Of a stretch of 64,000 nucleotides of DNA, positions 1 to 10,997 are shown one piece after another. The DNA lies in contig CM057002.1 in assembly GCA_029891345.1 (NCBI GenBank), positions 67,474,590-67,538,589 on the forward strand, in the 5' to 3' direction. Made by a program: the position numbers and the translations under genes. The notes below the pieces were generated by a model. The model did not search any database, was not told the DNA's origin, and was given only the letters and a program-made list of their open reading frames with translations. Numbering within the stretch: position 1 is the first letter of the stretch; every line of letters begins with the position of its first letter. This DNA comes from Dryococelus australis. Taxonomy: Eukaryota; Arthropoda; Insecta; Phasmatodea; Phasmatidae.

Positions 1-269
1 ATCTCAGCAAAGAGTCAAATGAGCAAGTTCCCAAGCTTCGGGTCTTCTGACGAGCTGAAAATCGACGTACAGCGATAGTGACGATATAAGTAAACCCAAG
101 TTAAACTTTTCTTGTGACTATTACTGTGTTCAGGTAAGTGCTTATCTCTATGCGCCGTTGTGTAGCTAATCTGACATAAAACAAACGGTTCAATATTTAT
201 GTACAATACTGTGCTGTGTTAGCGATGTGCTTACTGCAGTTGAGCTTGGACCTTTATCTAGCAGCAGGT

Positions 270-527
270 TAAAATGCAAGTATTATTGCTCTCGTTCGAC
301 TCTTGTCGCTGGCTGACAGTTTGTGTGGGACGACCTGGACATATCTTCTAGCCAATCACAACAGTTGAACGGTATACTGGTCAATCTCTTGTAATGCAGT
401 CAAACAGGTGCAAGACGTCAGACAAAGACAATCTACCAATGAAATCACAGACTGTGCTCAGATATCTAAAGGTCAGTGAAGTCTAGCTTGGCGCAAGATA
501 ACAACGTGAGTTTTGCAGATCCATACT
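270..527 (+). mobile_element. Degenerate hAT-type MITE, family A (copy A1)
   Basis: The right end (about 487-527) reads tctagcttggcgcaagataa followed by cgtgagttttgcagatcc, matching the right ends of better copies at 31.8 and 37.8 kb. The left end near 272 (aatgcaagtattattgct) is a weak match to the left end. The interior has a CCAAT box (agccaatcacaac), as in other copies. No target duplication was recognised, so the boundaries are approximate. Confidence 0.35.
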
Positions 528-644
528 TATTGCTTGCAGTACCCTAGAAGTGTTTCTGTTGGCGACAATTGTTGTCATAAGGTCTCGTATTAAGCAGCTG
601 TGTCTTATCATTATTTTAAAAACAACCAGGGAATACTAATTTTT

Positions 645-1015
645 CAATCATTTTTTCAGGGCAGAAATGAAAATGGATATTTTGTCTCTAAATCAGATTA
701 TTGAAACATAAATGTGGTCGTTGAGAAGCGTCAAAGCCAGGAGGAAACGCGCTGAGTGGGCATCTGTTTACGATATTACTTCATCTGTAAAACAGTATTT
801 TAAACTATGCGACGATGCTGTATATTTTCCGAACAGAACACACGCGAAGCTTCGTTATGTTATTTTCCATGTTTATGTCATTTCCCGCAATGGTTCCTTA
901 CGACTGGACGTGACATTGAGGTTATCGAGGCCACAACATACTGGCCGCGGTAAAACACCTACCGTATTCCCTGAATAAGTTTGTTATAATCACTACAGTC
1001 ACTGGGCGAAGTACC
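645..1015. repeat. Dispersed repeat family G, copy 1
   Basis: This segment aligns in order with 30147-30545. Both share ttttcagg-cagaaatgaaa, a gttg-agtgtcaaagccag block, a gtaaaac-ttttaaacta block, a ctgaacat-like block and a final cactgggc. The copies are clearly diverged and have indels. An 88-codon ORF at 712-978 lies inside but is not kept open in the other copy, so I do not call it a gene. Class unknown; no inverted or direct terminal repeats were seen. Confidence 0.4.
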
Positions 1016-1024
1016 TAGTATGAC

Positions 1025-1160
1025 GTAGCCGATAATTATTAGGGGCAGGCGTTAATTGGTCGGCGACTCCGCGCCATCTTGTGAAAGCGCATCTGCCTAT
1101 TTTGGCGGGCCTGTCCCGGTATTCGCGGCCGCTGATTGGTATTCAGTGTGAGCAACGAGC
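1025..1160. promoter_or_regulatory. CpG-richer patch with CCAAT and E2F-like motifs
   Basis: The patch is visibly richer in GC and CpG than its surroundings. It holds two inverted CCAAT boxes (ttaattggtcgg and ctgattggtatt), an E2F-like ttttggcggg and a gcggccgc octamer. These motifs often occur together in animal promoters. No transcript or adjacent gene can be read from the sequence, so promoter function is only a possibility; it could equally be part of a transposon. Confidence 0.2.
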
Positions 1161-1955
1161 GTGTTAGAAAGCAATTCTCCAGCCATATCGTCCTTGTTAA
1201 TAAGGATGCGATTTGTTGTCTAATTCAAGCACACTAGTACTTCGAGTCAGGCGCCGGGCCTAGGCGCCCTGGTCAATACTAACTTCACTTTCCGGCACTT
1301 TTCTTAATAATTCTAATTCATCATTTAGCTTTCTTTCTTTCATTAAATTTTCCCTTTTTCCCTCAACATTTCTCGTTTCCCCTAAAAAGCACCGATCGTC
1401 CTCAGTTGCAAAAACGAGCCGCAGGAAGGCACTTTTCGATCGGAATGACAGAGCATGAACAGCTCCGAGCTCCTATCCTCCAACCCCTCCTCACAAACTT
1501 CTCAATTTTCCACTACTCCTTTACCAATCACGAAAATGGATATGAGTTAGTGTTTCGAAGTAATACTCAACTAATGACCAGAAAGGTTTTTGGAGAAAAT
1601 TCTGTCTCCCAGGGACACTAGTGATCTTCATAGGTATCTGGACTTAGAAGTAGGTTCATAGCTGGCTGGCTGGCGACTGGAGCGTTCACACTGGAACACT
1701 GCAATGTTGTGGTCGGTCACAGTGACCGAGCACCGTGACCGCTACTGGGTCTTGGTCGGTCACTGCTCCAGTCGTACACCTTCGTATAAGACCGTTCACA
1801 TCTACCTCCGTATTGTTCTGTCACCAACCTCCACTCGGCCAACGCCAGTATAACTTGTCTCTAAGTTGCATAGTCAACCGTCGTTAACGTATTCGTTTAC
1901 GTTTGAATTATCAACAGCACCCCTCCCCCCTCCCCGGTTCTTTTCCCTGTTTTAT
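1161..1955. other. Unassigned intergenic stretch
   Basis: No gene was recognised. It contains a pyrimidine-rich run (about 1310-1390) and a perfect odd palindrome at 1714-1728 (cggtcac-a-gtgaccg). The longest ORF is 71 codons and looks like chance. Confidence 0.4.
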
Positions 1956-2115
1956 ATGAGTGAGTGAAGAGACTTGGGCGGCTCTTAACAGTGAGGTCTT
2001 GAGAGCTGATGAATGTGATTGAGGTGAGAATGGAGCAGCGCCGGATTGAAAGAGCGGGGGAAACGTTTAAGAGAGACGGCATTAATCGACGTCGACTCGC
2101 CCACATTTGGATTTG
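1956..2115 (-). mobile_element. SINE S1, truncated copy on minus strand
   Basis: Read on the minus strand, this is the body and tail of the S1 SINE: the ggcgctgctcc block, a tcatcagctctcaagacctc block, then gttaagagccgcccaagtct and a tcactcactc tail. The tRNA-like head is missing or unrecognisable beyond about 2115. ORFs here are SINE-derived. Confidence 0.7.
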
Positions 2116-3310
2116 AAGGTCCTTCAGTTACGAGATCATTCGGCCCAATTTAAATACGCAGTACGTCAGAGCGGGGCAGGTAAACATGGAGAACACCATT
2201 TACCGGCTGAGATAAGTGTAGTAAATAATACAGAAGTACAAATTTCATTTTCTTTTAGCGTCCGCCCAGACTTGTTCTAAAACGGTTAAATTTTTCATTG
2301 GCGACGCCATCTTAAGTTTTCTACATGATTTGAACCAGCTGTGTAAGACTTTGCCCACGGCAAACCTGAATGTAATTTTCTCAATCACCACGAGCTAGGC
2401 ACACTGAATATATATTTTGCAGTGAACCGATTTTTATTTTTAGTTTAAACACTATTTAAAGTTTAAAACTCAGTGTGTGAACATAATTTTACGTGGCCCG
2501 GGACTCAGGGCTAGGTAAGGCCAGTTACATGGTAATTAGGAATGTGTTGTTTTCTTTTTATCTTGGCAAATTGCCACGGGGATATTTGTCTAGAGATAGT
2601 CCAGATAATGATACAATTTGAATAACAAAATTGATCTGAAAATATTAAGCACCTCAATAAAGTAACTGGACTAAAATATATAGGTATCCCGTGTTGACGT
2701 CTACGTTATTTCTGCGGCTGGTACTTGTGCTATTTACATAGTCTTCTACTTATTCCTGACTTACTATTTTGCATAGCTTAAGAATTTTCTCTTGAAGTGT
2801 TCAAGTGCACAAATTGTGTACTATTTTGTGTTCCTGTCCGACGTGAATGCCCTGGTGGCAAGTCCTACAAAGTCGAGCCCTCTCAGACAAGGCACAGTGT
2901 TGCTGAGAGATGGCCAGCACACATGGTAGGTTATAATATCAAATTTAAGATTTCATGCCAGTACGCTGTACCCACATTGAGATTGGAAAACTAAGTAAAG
3001 GAGTATTGATGTTATTGGAAATGTTGAATGAAGGCCTACTAAAGGTCACCGCTATTTTTTCTGTAACCCACACCATATACTCACAGGTACCTACACACGA
3101 AAACTCGGTATTTCTCCCGGGCTAATATCATACTGGCTAGTCCAACGTGGCAGCCTAAGTACGACGAATCTCCGAAGGACAAGTTCTACTGAATATTAAA
3201 TAGACCCAATATTTTACAGGCCAGACTCGACAGTTGTGTATATATTCAAGGCGCTGTCACTTGTTTATTGGCTCAGACTTGACTTGTATCTTAATGATGA
3301 GGTCTAAAAG
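2116..3310. other. AT-rich intergenic stretch, no gene seen
   Basis: Only short ORFs (65 codons or less) with no recognisable family. No repeat matching another part of the window was found. Confidence 0.4.
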
Positions 3311-3312
3311 TA

Positions 3313-3721
3313 TAAGTTGTTCACGGTAAAATTAGCACTTTTGAAAACCGTATAAACGTTGTGTATGTATTCCTCCGCCTTATGTAAAATTATCATTGCT
3401 ATGGTCCTCATCACTTTATCCATGCGTCGGTAAAATGAAACTGTAAAATTATAAAGAAAGTATATGCTTTACAAATCTGCTGAGTTTTACACTTCGATGC
3501 ATTAAAAAACCAAAAAGCGAAATAAATAATTTTAAGTTATCACAAATGGTTACCTAACACTTTTTATTAGACGTTAAGATAAGTAACTGCTTTCCATCCA
3601 TCGTTATAAACTTTATTGGGCGAATGTCATTCAGTGCGCCCATTAAAATATATGCATGCAGGAGAAGTGAGTTTTTTTCTAAAGTTCATTTCAAAAGTGC
3701 TCACTTTATAGTGAACAGCCT
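3313..3721 (+). mobile_element. MITE family B, long form (B1)
   Basis: Terminal inverted repeats: the left end reads gttcacggtaaaattagcac and the right end is the complement ending gtgctcactttatagtgaac-agcc. The interior matches the other long copies at 15.7 and 41.2 kb (a catgcgtcggtaaaatgaaac block, a run with taacactttttattagacgt, and gggcgaatgtcattcagtgcg). It is about 410 bp, with no transposase and so non-autonomous. A TA dinucleotide precedes the left end. Confidence 0.78.
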
Positions 3722-3954
3722 TTACCAGATTGTACGTGATTCGCTCTGTCACGTGTATCACTGATTGGTTCACTTTACTGTAGGGTATGCGAGTGGCACT
3801 ATCACACAAGTAATAAGAATGTACAGTACGTGTGTTTAACCTCTTGACGTACACATTTACCTTTCATTTCAGTTGTTACAAAACAAGACATGTCGGTTTT
3901 TTTTTTAACAGTACTTATGAATTTCTTATAACAACTGGTTTTCCTAACCTAGGG

Positions 3955-4040
3955 GTAGAGAGAGTGAAGAGTGAAAATATTTGGGTGGCTCTTAACAGCG
4001 AGGTCTTGAGAGCCGATGAGGGTCTATGGGTAGGGGGAGG
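3955..4040 (-). mobile_element. SINE S1, 3' fragment on minus strand
   Basis: On the minus strand it carries the S1 tail: ctcatcggctctcaagacct, then cgctgttaagagccacccaa. Only about 85 bp survive; head and body are absent. Confidence 0.65.
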
Positions 4041-4611
4041 GGGTGGTACTTGATCCACTACAGCACAGAAATAATAGTGAATTATACTACTTAAATTATA
4101 TACATAAAAAATGTTGCCAGGTGTTTTATTTTGCAAGAGCCTATTGATATACTCCCAAAACCAAAATAATTAAAATTAAAAAAGAAATAATATATATTAA
4201 AACATCAATACTTATCAATACTAATTATTGTAATAAAACGGATATAAATAAATTATAGATTGAATGCACTTTAATCTTAAGGGGAGTATATATAGTTCAT
4301 GTAGCTCAAGGTCAGTTCATGAAGGAAAGTAAAGGGACAACTAATGACACAAAACTTCACCCAGGCTACAAGGGAGAGCCAATAAGAATCAAGGATATCG
4401 GAGAAGGAGGGAGTGAGTGAGAAGTGTGGTGGACACGGCGGCTAAGGGCTGGTGTGTCAGTCTGCATCTGTCCTCCCTGAACAGCGATCTCCGAGCCGCG
4501 ATTGGGGGTAAGTGTCCTTATACTAGAGTGAGAGAGCGAGCCCGGAGACCCTTACATACTTGTCCTCCCATAACATATTGTCCTTCACACCTACCTCGAT
4601 CCAACCCCACT
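4041..4611. other. AT-rich intergenic stretch, no gene seen
   Basis: Mostly A/T-rich sequence. No ORF with a recognisable family and no repeat shared with the rest of the window. Confidence 0.35.
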
Positions 4612-4877
4612 AGGGGCAGCGGTGACCGAGCGGTTAGTTTGCTCGCCTCCCACCAAGGCGAACCGCGTTCAATCCCCACCCGGGTCATTCCCGGATTTTT
4701 GCGTGTGGGTATCGTGCCGGAAGAGGGTCTCGTGTTAGAGGGTTTTCCCGGGGATCTCCCGTTCCCCCCTCCTTTTCATTCCGGCGCTGCTCCATACTAA
4801 CCTCAGTCACCCTCATCGGCTCTCAAGACCTCGCTGGTAAGAGCCACTTAAATTTCTTCACTCACTCACTCACTCGT
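4612..4877 (+). mobile_element. SINE S1, near full length
   Basis: tRNA-derived head with a box-A-like tgaccgagcggttag and a box-B-like gcgttcaatcc, the internal RNA polymerase III promoter. The head resembles a class II (Ser/Leu-type) tRNA. Then comes a body with ggatctcccgttcccccctc and cattccggcgctgctccata, a conserved 3' part tcggctctcaagacctcgct and a (ctca)n tail. ORFs across it (for example 127 codons from 4417) are SINE translations and not genes. Confidence 0.87.
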
Positions 4878-5011
4878 TCTTTCTAGCTGTTACTAGTTAA
4901 AATTAATAACGGCAGTAAAAACGTGACCACTTTGTATAGTTTCCGAAAGCTGTTACTTATAATGTGTCGTGCGAGTAATGTTGTTAAAGTAATTTAAATG
5001 TAAGTTATGGC

Positions 5012-5294
5012 TAGAGATATTGGTTTATCGCGGGAAAAGTTGACTGCTTGCTAGGAGTCAACGTACTGTATACATGCCAGACAGTTTTCTTTCCTTATTG
5101 GCTGAAATGCATGTTTGAAATCACTACCCCATTTCACTAGGCCAATAAGGATTCTGATACTATTACGTAGAACGTTTGTGACTAACTTAGCCGAGTGAAA
5201 ACCTTGTTTATACAGTCATGAAAGAATAAACTAGTTAGAGTGTTATAGAAGATACGCTGGCACAACATTTTTTTGCTATTTTCCATCATCTCTA
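5012..5294. mobile_element. hAT-type MITE, family F (copy F1) with perfect 8-bp TSD
   Basis: The element starts TAGAGATATTGG and ends CCATCATCTCTA, which are inverted repeats. It is flanked on both sides by the identical octamer gttatggc (5004-5011 and 5295-5302), the 8-bp target duplication expected of hAT transposons. Length 283 bp, no coding capacity. A diverged second copy lies at 41804-42096. Confidence 0.88.
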
Positions 5295-5384
5295 GTTATG
5301 GCAAAATATATAAGATGTTGGGGATTGTTATTGTTTAAGCGGAAGGGGGGGGACAGGGTTGAGGCCTAGGTAAGTAGGGGTGTC

Positions 5385-5740
5385 TGCGAGTGGCGTGCGA
5401 GGCAGGAAGGTTAAAGAAAAAAGGGGGGGGGGGGGAGGGGGCAGCACGGCAAAGCACGCAGTCTACACAAGTGGGACAAGCCAGCCCTACTTTCTCGCTC
5501 GGCGTTGTGAGTCGACTGTACCCACTGGTCGCCTTAGACGCCAGTCTTCCACGGAACCTGCCCCCGGACACCTCGAGACACACACCTCGTGGGAGCTGCA
5601 CCTCCTGGCCCACCGCAGGTACGTACGTACCTCTAGCTTGTCCACCTGCACACGTGTGAGGCCGAGAAGGGCGACACTGCCAAGCGCATCAAGTGCGTCA
5701 TCGCCTCTATGCGCAAGGCTCTGAACTGCTGGTGGAAAGT
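5385..5740 (+). other. GC-rich region with G-run and strong splice-donor-like site
   Basis: GC-rich compared with its neighbours, with a 13-G run at 5423-5435. Around 5617 the sequence cccaccgcag|gtacgtacgt is a near-ideal 5' splice donor. ORFs of 89-114 codons overlap in several frames, which composition alone could give. It might be a first exon of an unannotated plus-strand transcript, but there is no protein similarity I can name and no second exon I can pair with it. Confidence 0.22.
5660..5737 (+). pseudogene. Coding-like GC-rich motif, copy 1 of 3
   Basis: Translated from gaggccgag, it reads EAEKGDTAKRIKCV then IASMRKALN. The same basic motif recurs at 7184-7267 and, broken by a stop, at 52563-52650. 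The three are too far apart to be a tandem array and too short to be a gene. They look like fragments of one GC-rich dispersed element or an ancestral coding sequence. Family not recognised. This copy runs directly into the 40-bp tandem repeat. Confidence 0.3.
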
Positions 5741-5858
5741 ATCAAGGAAGGGCCTGTGTAAGGCCCTCGAGCAGTCCTGTATCAAGGAAGGGTCTGTGTA
5801 TGGCCCTCGAGCAGTTCTGTATCAAGGAAGGGTCTGTGTATGGCCCTTGAGCAGTTCT
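5739..5858. repeat. 40-bp tandem repeat, 3 copies
   Basis: Unit begins gtatcaaggaagggtctgtg and ends cgagcagttct. Copies at 5739, 5779 and 5819 differ by a few substitutions. Confidence 0.92.
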
Positions 5859-6427
5859 GTATTAATCTGACGCGTATATTTTGAAGTACAGCGCTGTGAA
5901 AAAACCCGTTTTAGCTATGTTGGTGCGCTGTGGAATGGTGTTTATAATGAGCGTGGCGTCTTGCAAGCACTTAACAACCGTCGTCTGAGGTACGTGTTGT
6001 TTTTGTACATCAGCATGTTGGACGCACGTTTATTAGTTCCGTGGTAAACCGTGTATTTCAAACACTTGACAACGCTGTTGAAGCTGAGGTAGGAGGAGCC
6101 TTGTAGCGTCTGGTGCAGTTCCTGGTGGCCAATGGTTGTTATTGTTGGTGTTGGTGTTGGTGTAAGATGTGTTCCATGGCACAATAGTCGGTGTTAGCGC
6201 TTGTGGAAATTGTTTCGCGGCTGTGCCAACATATAGCAGCAAATTCTCAAGAAAGGCGTATCAATTGTTTACATTGGCTACTACTGAAATTTGAATTTTT
6301 TAAATTAACAGGAAAACATTTTATTGCTTATTTTATAACCTCTTTTATTTTGAATAAAGCACACTTAAATAAGCCACGTTTAAAAAATTATAAGTTATTT
6401 CCTTTCCCGGAGAATTAAAAGTACAAC

Positions 6428-6474
<47 letters not shown>

Positions 6475-7015
6475 ATATTAATGTAATTAACTCAAATTAA
6501 TTTATATTCATGCAATCACTCCATAAAAGCCTGAAAATACATAATTTTGTACTCGTTATGGGTTGCCTCAAATACAGTAGACTCGTATATTTTGCTTTAG
6601 TTTTCATATTATAACACATCAGATTTCCAATGTTATTAATATTAAATATAGCTCAGTAACAGTACATCAGCTTAATATCAATATATTTATTTTTACGAAT
6701 GTTTTCCTTAATTTATAAGTTCTTTCACAGAACTAATAAGAATAAGAGAACGCTCTCTTATTGGTCAGTTGTTGGTAAATATGCAATGCATTCCAACTCG
6801 CTACAACACCAGCACCAGTGTCTACCACCTGCAGCATGTTGTGCCAGCGGCTGTACAGTGGTGTTTATTGTGGCGGTACTCTGGCACTTGCAACTGAGCT
6901 TTATACGCTGTTCAAGGTCAACTGAACACTTTTCAAACAAGGAAGCCGGCTACCTGGAACTGTTTTCCACATTTTATTGTATTATATTGTATTGTATTGT
7001 GTTGTAATGGAAAGG
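5859..7015. other. Intergenic stretch with a TA microsatellite
   Basis: No gene recognised. The central part (about 6290-6680) is very AT-rich, and near 6975-7000 there is a short ttgtatt-type simple repeat. Confidence 0.35.
6430..6469. repeat. (TA)n microsatellite
   Basis: About 20 uninterrupted TA dinucleotides. Confidence 0.95.
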
Positions 7016-7165
7016 GCTTATTAACGACCTCCGGAGTTATGTCTGGAGGTTTATCAGTGTATGGCTTACAAATTAACGCATGTCCTAACTTAAACTAACA
7101 CTCAAGTCTTACCTAGGATTCGAACGCAGAACCTCCCGCACCGCAGACAGGCGCCAAGGCAGGTT
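7016..7165 (-). mobile_element. SINE-like remnant (S3) on minus strand
   Basis: On the minus strand there is a box-B-like ggttctgcgttcgaatcct preceded by a tRNA-like stretch, and the far end reads ggaggtcgttaataagccc. That gttaa-agccc ending resembles the tails of S1 and S2. The A box is not clear, so this is a tentative call for a third tRNA-type SINE. Confidence 0.42.
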
Positions 7166-7183
7166 GGCACCACATTTAAGTAA

Positions 7184-7267
7184 GGCCGAGAAACGCGGGA
7201 GCGGTAAGGGTGACATTGCTACGCCCATCAAGTGCGCCATCGTCTCTAAGCGCAAGCCTCTGAACTG
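7184..7267 (+). pseudogene. Coding-like GC-rich motif, copy 2 of 3
   Basis: Reads EKRGSGKGDIATPIKC then AIVSKRKPLN and a stop. Closely similar to copy 1 at 5660-5737 at both nucleotide and peptide level. It sits just beyond the S3 SINE remnant, which may mean both belong to one larger repeat. Confidence 0.3.
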
Positions 7268-7569
7268 ACGTGCAGTGTCCTCGCCGTGCGGCGCGAGCCA
7301 ATGGGACTTCTAAAGGCGACTCTATCGTTTGATTGGTGGAAAGTCTGTAGGAAGGTTTAACGAAGGGCCGTCTACTTATTTTGGAGGGATTCATACAGAA
7401 TATTTTAAGCTAAAACAGTCTGGAAATGTTGTTTTCAACCAGGCTGAAGTACTTAAAAATAGTGTTTGCGATAACCGTGATGTGTTGAAAGTTGTATTGC
7501 GCTCTCGTGTGCAAACAGATTGTGCGCACGAGAAAAAGGTTTGTTTTTAAAAAAGTGTGTTACTAAGCA

Positions 7570-7850
7570 ATTGCAAAATTCGTAATATTACCGGGCGTCC
7601 TGTTAAACTTCACTGTCCTATACTTACTTCAGCCAATATAATTTGTTCATTGGCTGATGTTGCGTAGGCTCGAAGCCTTCTTCCCCTTGCGACTAAACTA
7701 TAAGTGATTGGGCCACACAAATACATACTGTTTATTTCATTGCGTGATTGGGAAAGTATCGTCCAATGGCAAACGTTATACGGAATACGTTCACTTGTTA
7801 AAGTATAGCCTGCGTCGCAATGAATACGAGAGTTGTGCAAGTGTCTGTGT
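7570..7850 (+). mobile_element. hAT-type MITE, family A, degenerate (A2)
   Basis: The left end near 7572 has gcaaaattcgtaatatt; the right end (7806-7848) has tatagcctgcgtcgcaatga, then atacgagagttgtgcaagtg. Both fit the A consensus with many substitutions. The interior contains CCAAT boxes in both orientations, as in better copies. Confidence 0.45.
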
Positions 7851-7888
7851 ATTACAAACACACTGCAGGCCAGGTCGCGAGCAAGGCA

Positions 7889-8030
7889 GATGGGTGTCTT
7901 AAGATCTATTTTCCTCTTCCATTTTGTATCCCTCCGTCACATGTAAAATTTACTTTTCCAAGGGCCTCGTCACATTATTCATGCGCCAGTCAAAAGAAAA
8001 ACTGAAAATGTTAGAAACCCAAACGTGTTG
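7889..8030 (+). mobile_element. MITE family B, internal fragment of long form
   Basis: Matches the left-central part of B2 (15.8 kb): aagatctattt, a tccgtcacatgtaaaattta block, and cattattcatgcgccagtca followed by a gaaaatgttag block. Both terminal repeats are missing. Confidence 0.5.
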
Positions 8031-9217
8031 CAAACGTTCCTCTTTGTACTGGAATGCATATAATACAGAATCCATCATCTTGCTTTCTTCTTGTCTACGT
8101 AGATATCATTTCAAACATCTGCCTTCGTTTCGCAATTGTTACACGTTCCAACGACACGAAAAAAAAAATCGACTATTTAAACGCATTTTCTTACGCTGCC
8201 TTGGTCTGTGTACGAACAACAGCGTCTAGAAACTGTTATAAACAGATGAAAAACCGTAGATTGCAGTGTAGTTGATGTGAAGGGGACGTCACTTGTTGCT
8301 TAGCTGAGGAGACATTTAAGTGCATCTGTACTGACCAGGAGACAACTTGCGACTGTCACAACGCCAGCTGGAACCAGGGTTTCGGAAAGTCAGGTTTCGT
8401 CATATCGCCAGAAATATGTTTCTAATTCAAGTTTCCCGGCGAATATTAAGTCTCGTGTGCATTACAAACAACAAAACTTCCGTTTCGTTTGTATGTATGA
8501 AAAAAAAAGTGTACTATTGGTATCTCTTGAAGTGCAGAACAAGATGTTAAATTGACTGTCTAAAATAAGTGTTTATATAATGTTGGTGTAAGTACGAGAA
8601 TAACTGATACACAGTAATTATAAAATATTTAAAACAAAGTTATAAAATACCACCTTTTCATTATATGTTTGATAAAGCAATGTATGCAATTTAAAATAAT
8701 TTTTAATCATATTTAGTATTTTTGTAAAACAATGTGTTTCCTATTCGTATCAGTATAACAAATAAATTAAAATATTCCATTATTTTAATACCAGTGATTT
8801 TGGGGTAAAATAACACCCGAAACACATGTGTCCAAAACTGAGTTTCGTGTTTCGGTATAAGTAATTAACTGAAATATGAGTTTGGGAAGTTGGGTTACCG
8901 AAACGATATGAAAGTATTAAATGTGACGTCACAGCCCCGATGCAATTTTTTAGAGCTCGAATTCAAGTAAGGGTCGTTAGCTGGTGAATTTGAACACAGC
9001 CCCGGCCTGGTCTTGCAGTGGTTCTTGCTAGTGTGGGGTCTGGTTAGTTTGGATGTTGGGGGTGCAGGAGCCATGGTGGTGATATGAGAACCTCAGATTT
9101 GATCAAAACTTTCCTAGTTGGACTAGCACGATTGGATAATAGACTTTCCTTTAGGAAGACTGAAGTTTGAGGTATTGAGTGAGGATCCTAGACGATGTTT
9201 CCCGAAGAAGCCTTGAA
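8031..9217. other. Intergenic stretch, no gene seen
   Basis: AT-rich in the first half. A perfect CRE-type octamer tgacgtca occurs near 8932. ORFs are short and without family resemblance. A weak A-family-like right end may lie near 8420-8460, too decayed to call. Confidence 0.3.
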
Positions 9218-9507
9218 TAGGGTCACCTGTTTTTCGCGAAAAGATTTAAGTGTAGGCTAGACTTCTATATCATATGTGCACGATTGCAATTGTTATAGGC
9301 TGCGTATTTTTGTAAGACGACAGTTTCACACCTGGCCGGGCCAATCAGAATTAAGTTGTTACAACTATGACACTCCGTATTTCGCAGGTAGTCACGTAAT
9401 ACGCGTGGCAATCAAAATCATCCAATCACAAAAGCGGATCGTAGCTAGAGTGTTTTGGAGTATTACTGGACGTGGAATCTTTTTGTGAAAAAAAAAAGTT
9501 GACCCTT
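9218..9507. mobile_element. hAT-type MITE, family E (E1)
   Basis: Left end TAGGGTCACCTGTTTTTCGC; the complement of the right end is AAGGGTCAACTTTTTTTTTT, then CAC. The interior shares ggccaatcagaattaagttg and the agtgttttggag block with 31.6, 32.8 and 53.5 kb. Flanking octamers gccttgaa and gccacgaa match at 6 of 8 positions, a decayed 8-bp target duplication. Confidence 0.75.
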
Positions 9508-9829
9508 GCCACGAAGACTAATAAAAATCTGCAGAATCCAATGAGTGTAGTTTAACACTTTAAGGACTACGCTCGACTGTAGTTCGAGTGAAAATATATT
9601 GAAAGTTTCTTTGTCATTGAAAGGAAAACTAGCATTTTAATGCAGCTGTTGTACTGCCTGCGTTTAACACGCTCTCACGAGAACTCTACAGCTCAGTAAC
9701 AATAACTTTCCTGACTACAAAAATATTTTTGTTACATCTTCGCAAAAGGACAGATGTGATTGTGAAGCATCTTACACAAATAAAGACATTTGATTGGGAC
9801 AAAATCAGCTCGGCGCCTTAGTGACTAAT

Positions 9830-10075
9830 GACCAGCCAATAATGAACGCTGTAGAGCACAGTAGGTGTGTCCATTGTCACGTTGGCCACTAGACTAGTAG
9901 TGAGTGGGAACACAGGGACCAATTGAACCCCATTGCTATAGTCCTGCAAAAATAGGGATGCAGTAGCCAATCAGACACAATGCCTGTTCCCAGAGCCTCA
10001 TACAGCCAATCAGAGAATGGGTACGCCCACGTCAAAGGAACCGCCAAGATATTAGGTGGTCTTTCTACCGATCTA
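9830..10075 (+). repeat. CCAAT-rich dispersed repeat, family H (H1)
   Basis: Contains agccaataatgaac, agccaatcagacac and agccaatcagagaatggg, then tacgcccacgtcaaaggaac and cgccaagat. The last part aligns with copies near 23.1, 44.9 and 45.7 kb and with the complement of 19.4 kb. The first 120 bp align less clearly. Confidence 0.55.
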
Positions 10076-10138
10076 CTCTGTCACAGTTTCATTGGCAAGA
10101 GCTGTCCTCTAAATGAGTTCATTTGCTTTTCTGATTGC

Positions 10139-10394
10139 TAGGGACCTGCAAAATTCACGTTATCTTTTGGCATCGCGATAGATTCACAGCCTTGTGAATA
10201 CTGGAACTGGTATTTTTAGTTCATTGGCTGCTATCTGGGTTTCAAGACATTACTCTTCTGGCAACACTGCACACCATTACACGTTCATCCATTGGCATAA
10301 AGTTTTTAAGGCGTGTCAAATTAAGTATGGTCAACGAACAACGTAGTGCAATACAACTTGTGGCCATAAATAATGCAAGTTTTGCAGGTCTCCA
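10139..10394. mobile_element. hAT-type MITE, family A (A3)
   Basis: Left end TAGGGACCTGCAAAATTCAC; right end gcaagttttgcaggtctcca, the inverted counterpart. 256 bp, with an attggctg in the interior. Flanking octamers do not match, so the insertion is old or an edge has been lost. Confidence 0.65.
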
Positions 10395-10429
10395 ACGACA
10401 GCGATACAGGCCATAGGTCACTTAACCTA

Positions 10430-10700
10430 GTCAGACCCAGTGTACACTATTGTGTACATTACGCACGTGTATGTAAGTTTTGCTCTGTACTGCACACTGC
10501 GAGGCTCACTGACTAATGACCTAACCTGTGGGTAAATGATTCGCAAACCGTCTTACTGCTATAGGTCATAATTGGTTCACGTAACAGTATCTGAACAGCT
10601 CATTGGCTGTGACAACGAAACACGTGTTTTGTCGGCTTCAGTACAGTATCATCATAAAAATGTTTTGCTTGCAACACCTGAAACCGTGAATTAAGGAGGT
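10430..10700. repeat. Dispersed repeat family D, copy 1
   Basis: Aligns in order with 16868-17110: cccagtgtaca/gac, a tactgcacactgcgaggctc block, cctgtgggt-a-tgattc, an aaacc-a block, ctcattggctgtgacaacga, and a catcataaaaatgtt block with ttgcaaca. Diverged; class unknown. Confidence 0.42.
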
Positions 10701-10827
10701 TCGTTGGCCGTTTGTTATTAGATATAGAGTCCTTCGCTTCGCAAGATAGAAAAAGAGGTGGGGGAGGGGGCCTGCCAAACAAGCTGTCGGCCAATTGTAG
10801 AAGTCAATGAATGTAAAGAAGTTTGAA

Positions 10828-10872
10828 GTTTAGTCTGCAAACAAACAATAAACGCGAATTTCACAGATCCTG
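10828..10872 (+). mobile_element. Family A MITE, right-end fragment
   Basis: Reads gtttgaagtttagtctgcaa, then aataaacgcgaatttcacag, matching the family A right end. No left end could be paired with confidence. Confidence 0.4.
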
Positions 10873-10997
10873 ATCATTGGTCGTTGGTTCTAGGAGACGG
10901 TGAAGAGGAGGCGATGTCTGACTTCGGTCGGGAAACATTGTGTGGAAGTTCTGTCACGTGAAGCTAGATGTTACAAAGGCGTTTCACTAGTGATATA

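Noticed and set aside
4612-4690. tRNA gene (box A and box B present)
   Set aside because: The cloverleaf cannot be completed, the sequence continues into a SINE body, and many diverged copies exist.
4417-4800. 127-codon plus-strand ORF
   Set aside because: Most of it is translation of the S1 SINE at 4612-4877; the same peptide words appear in ORFs over other SINE copies.
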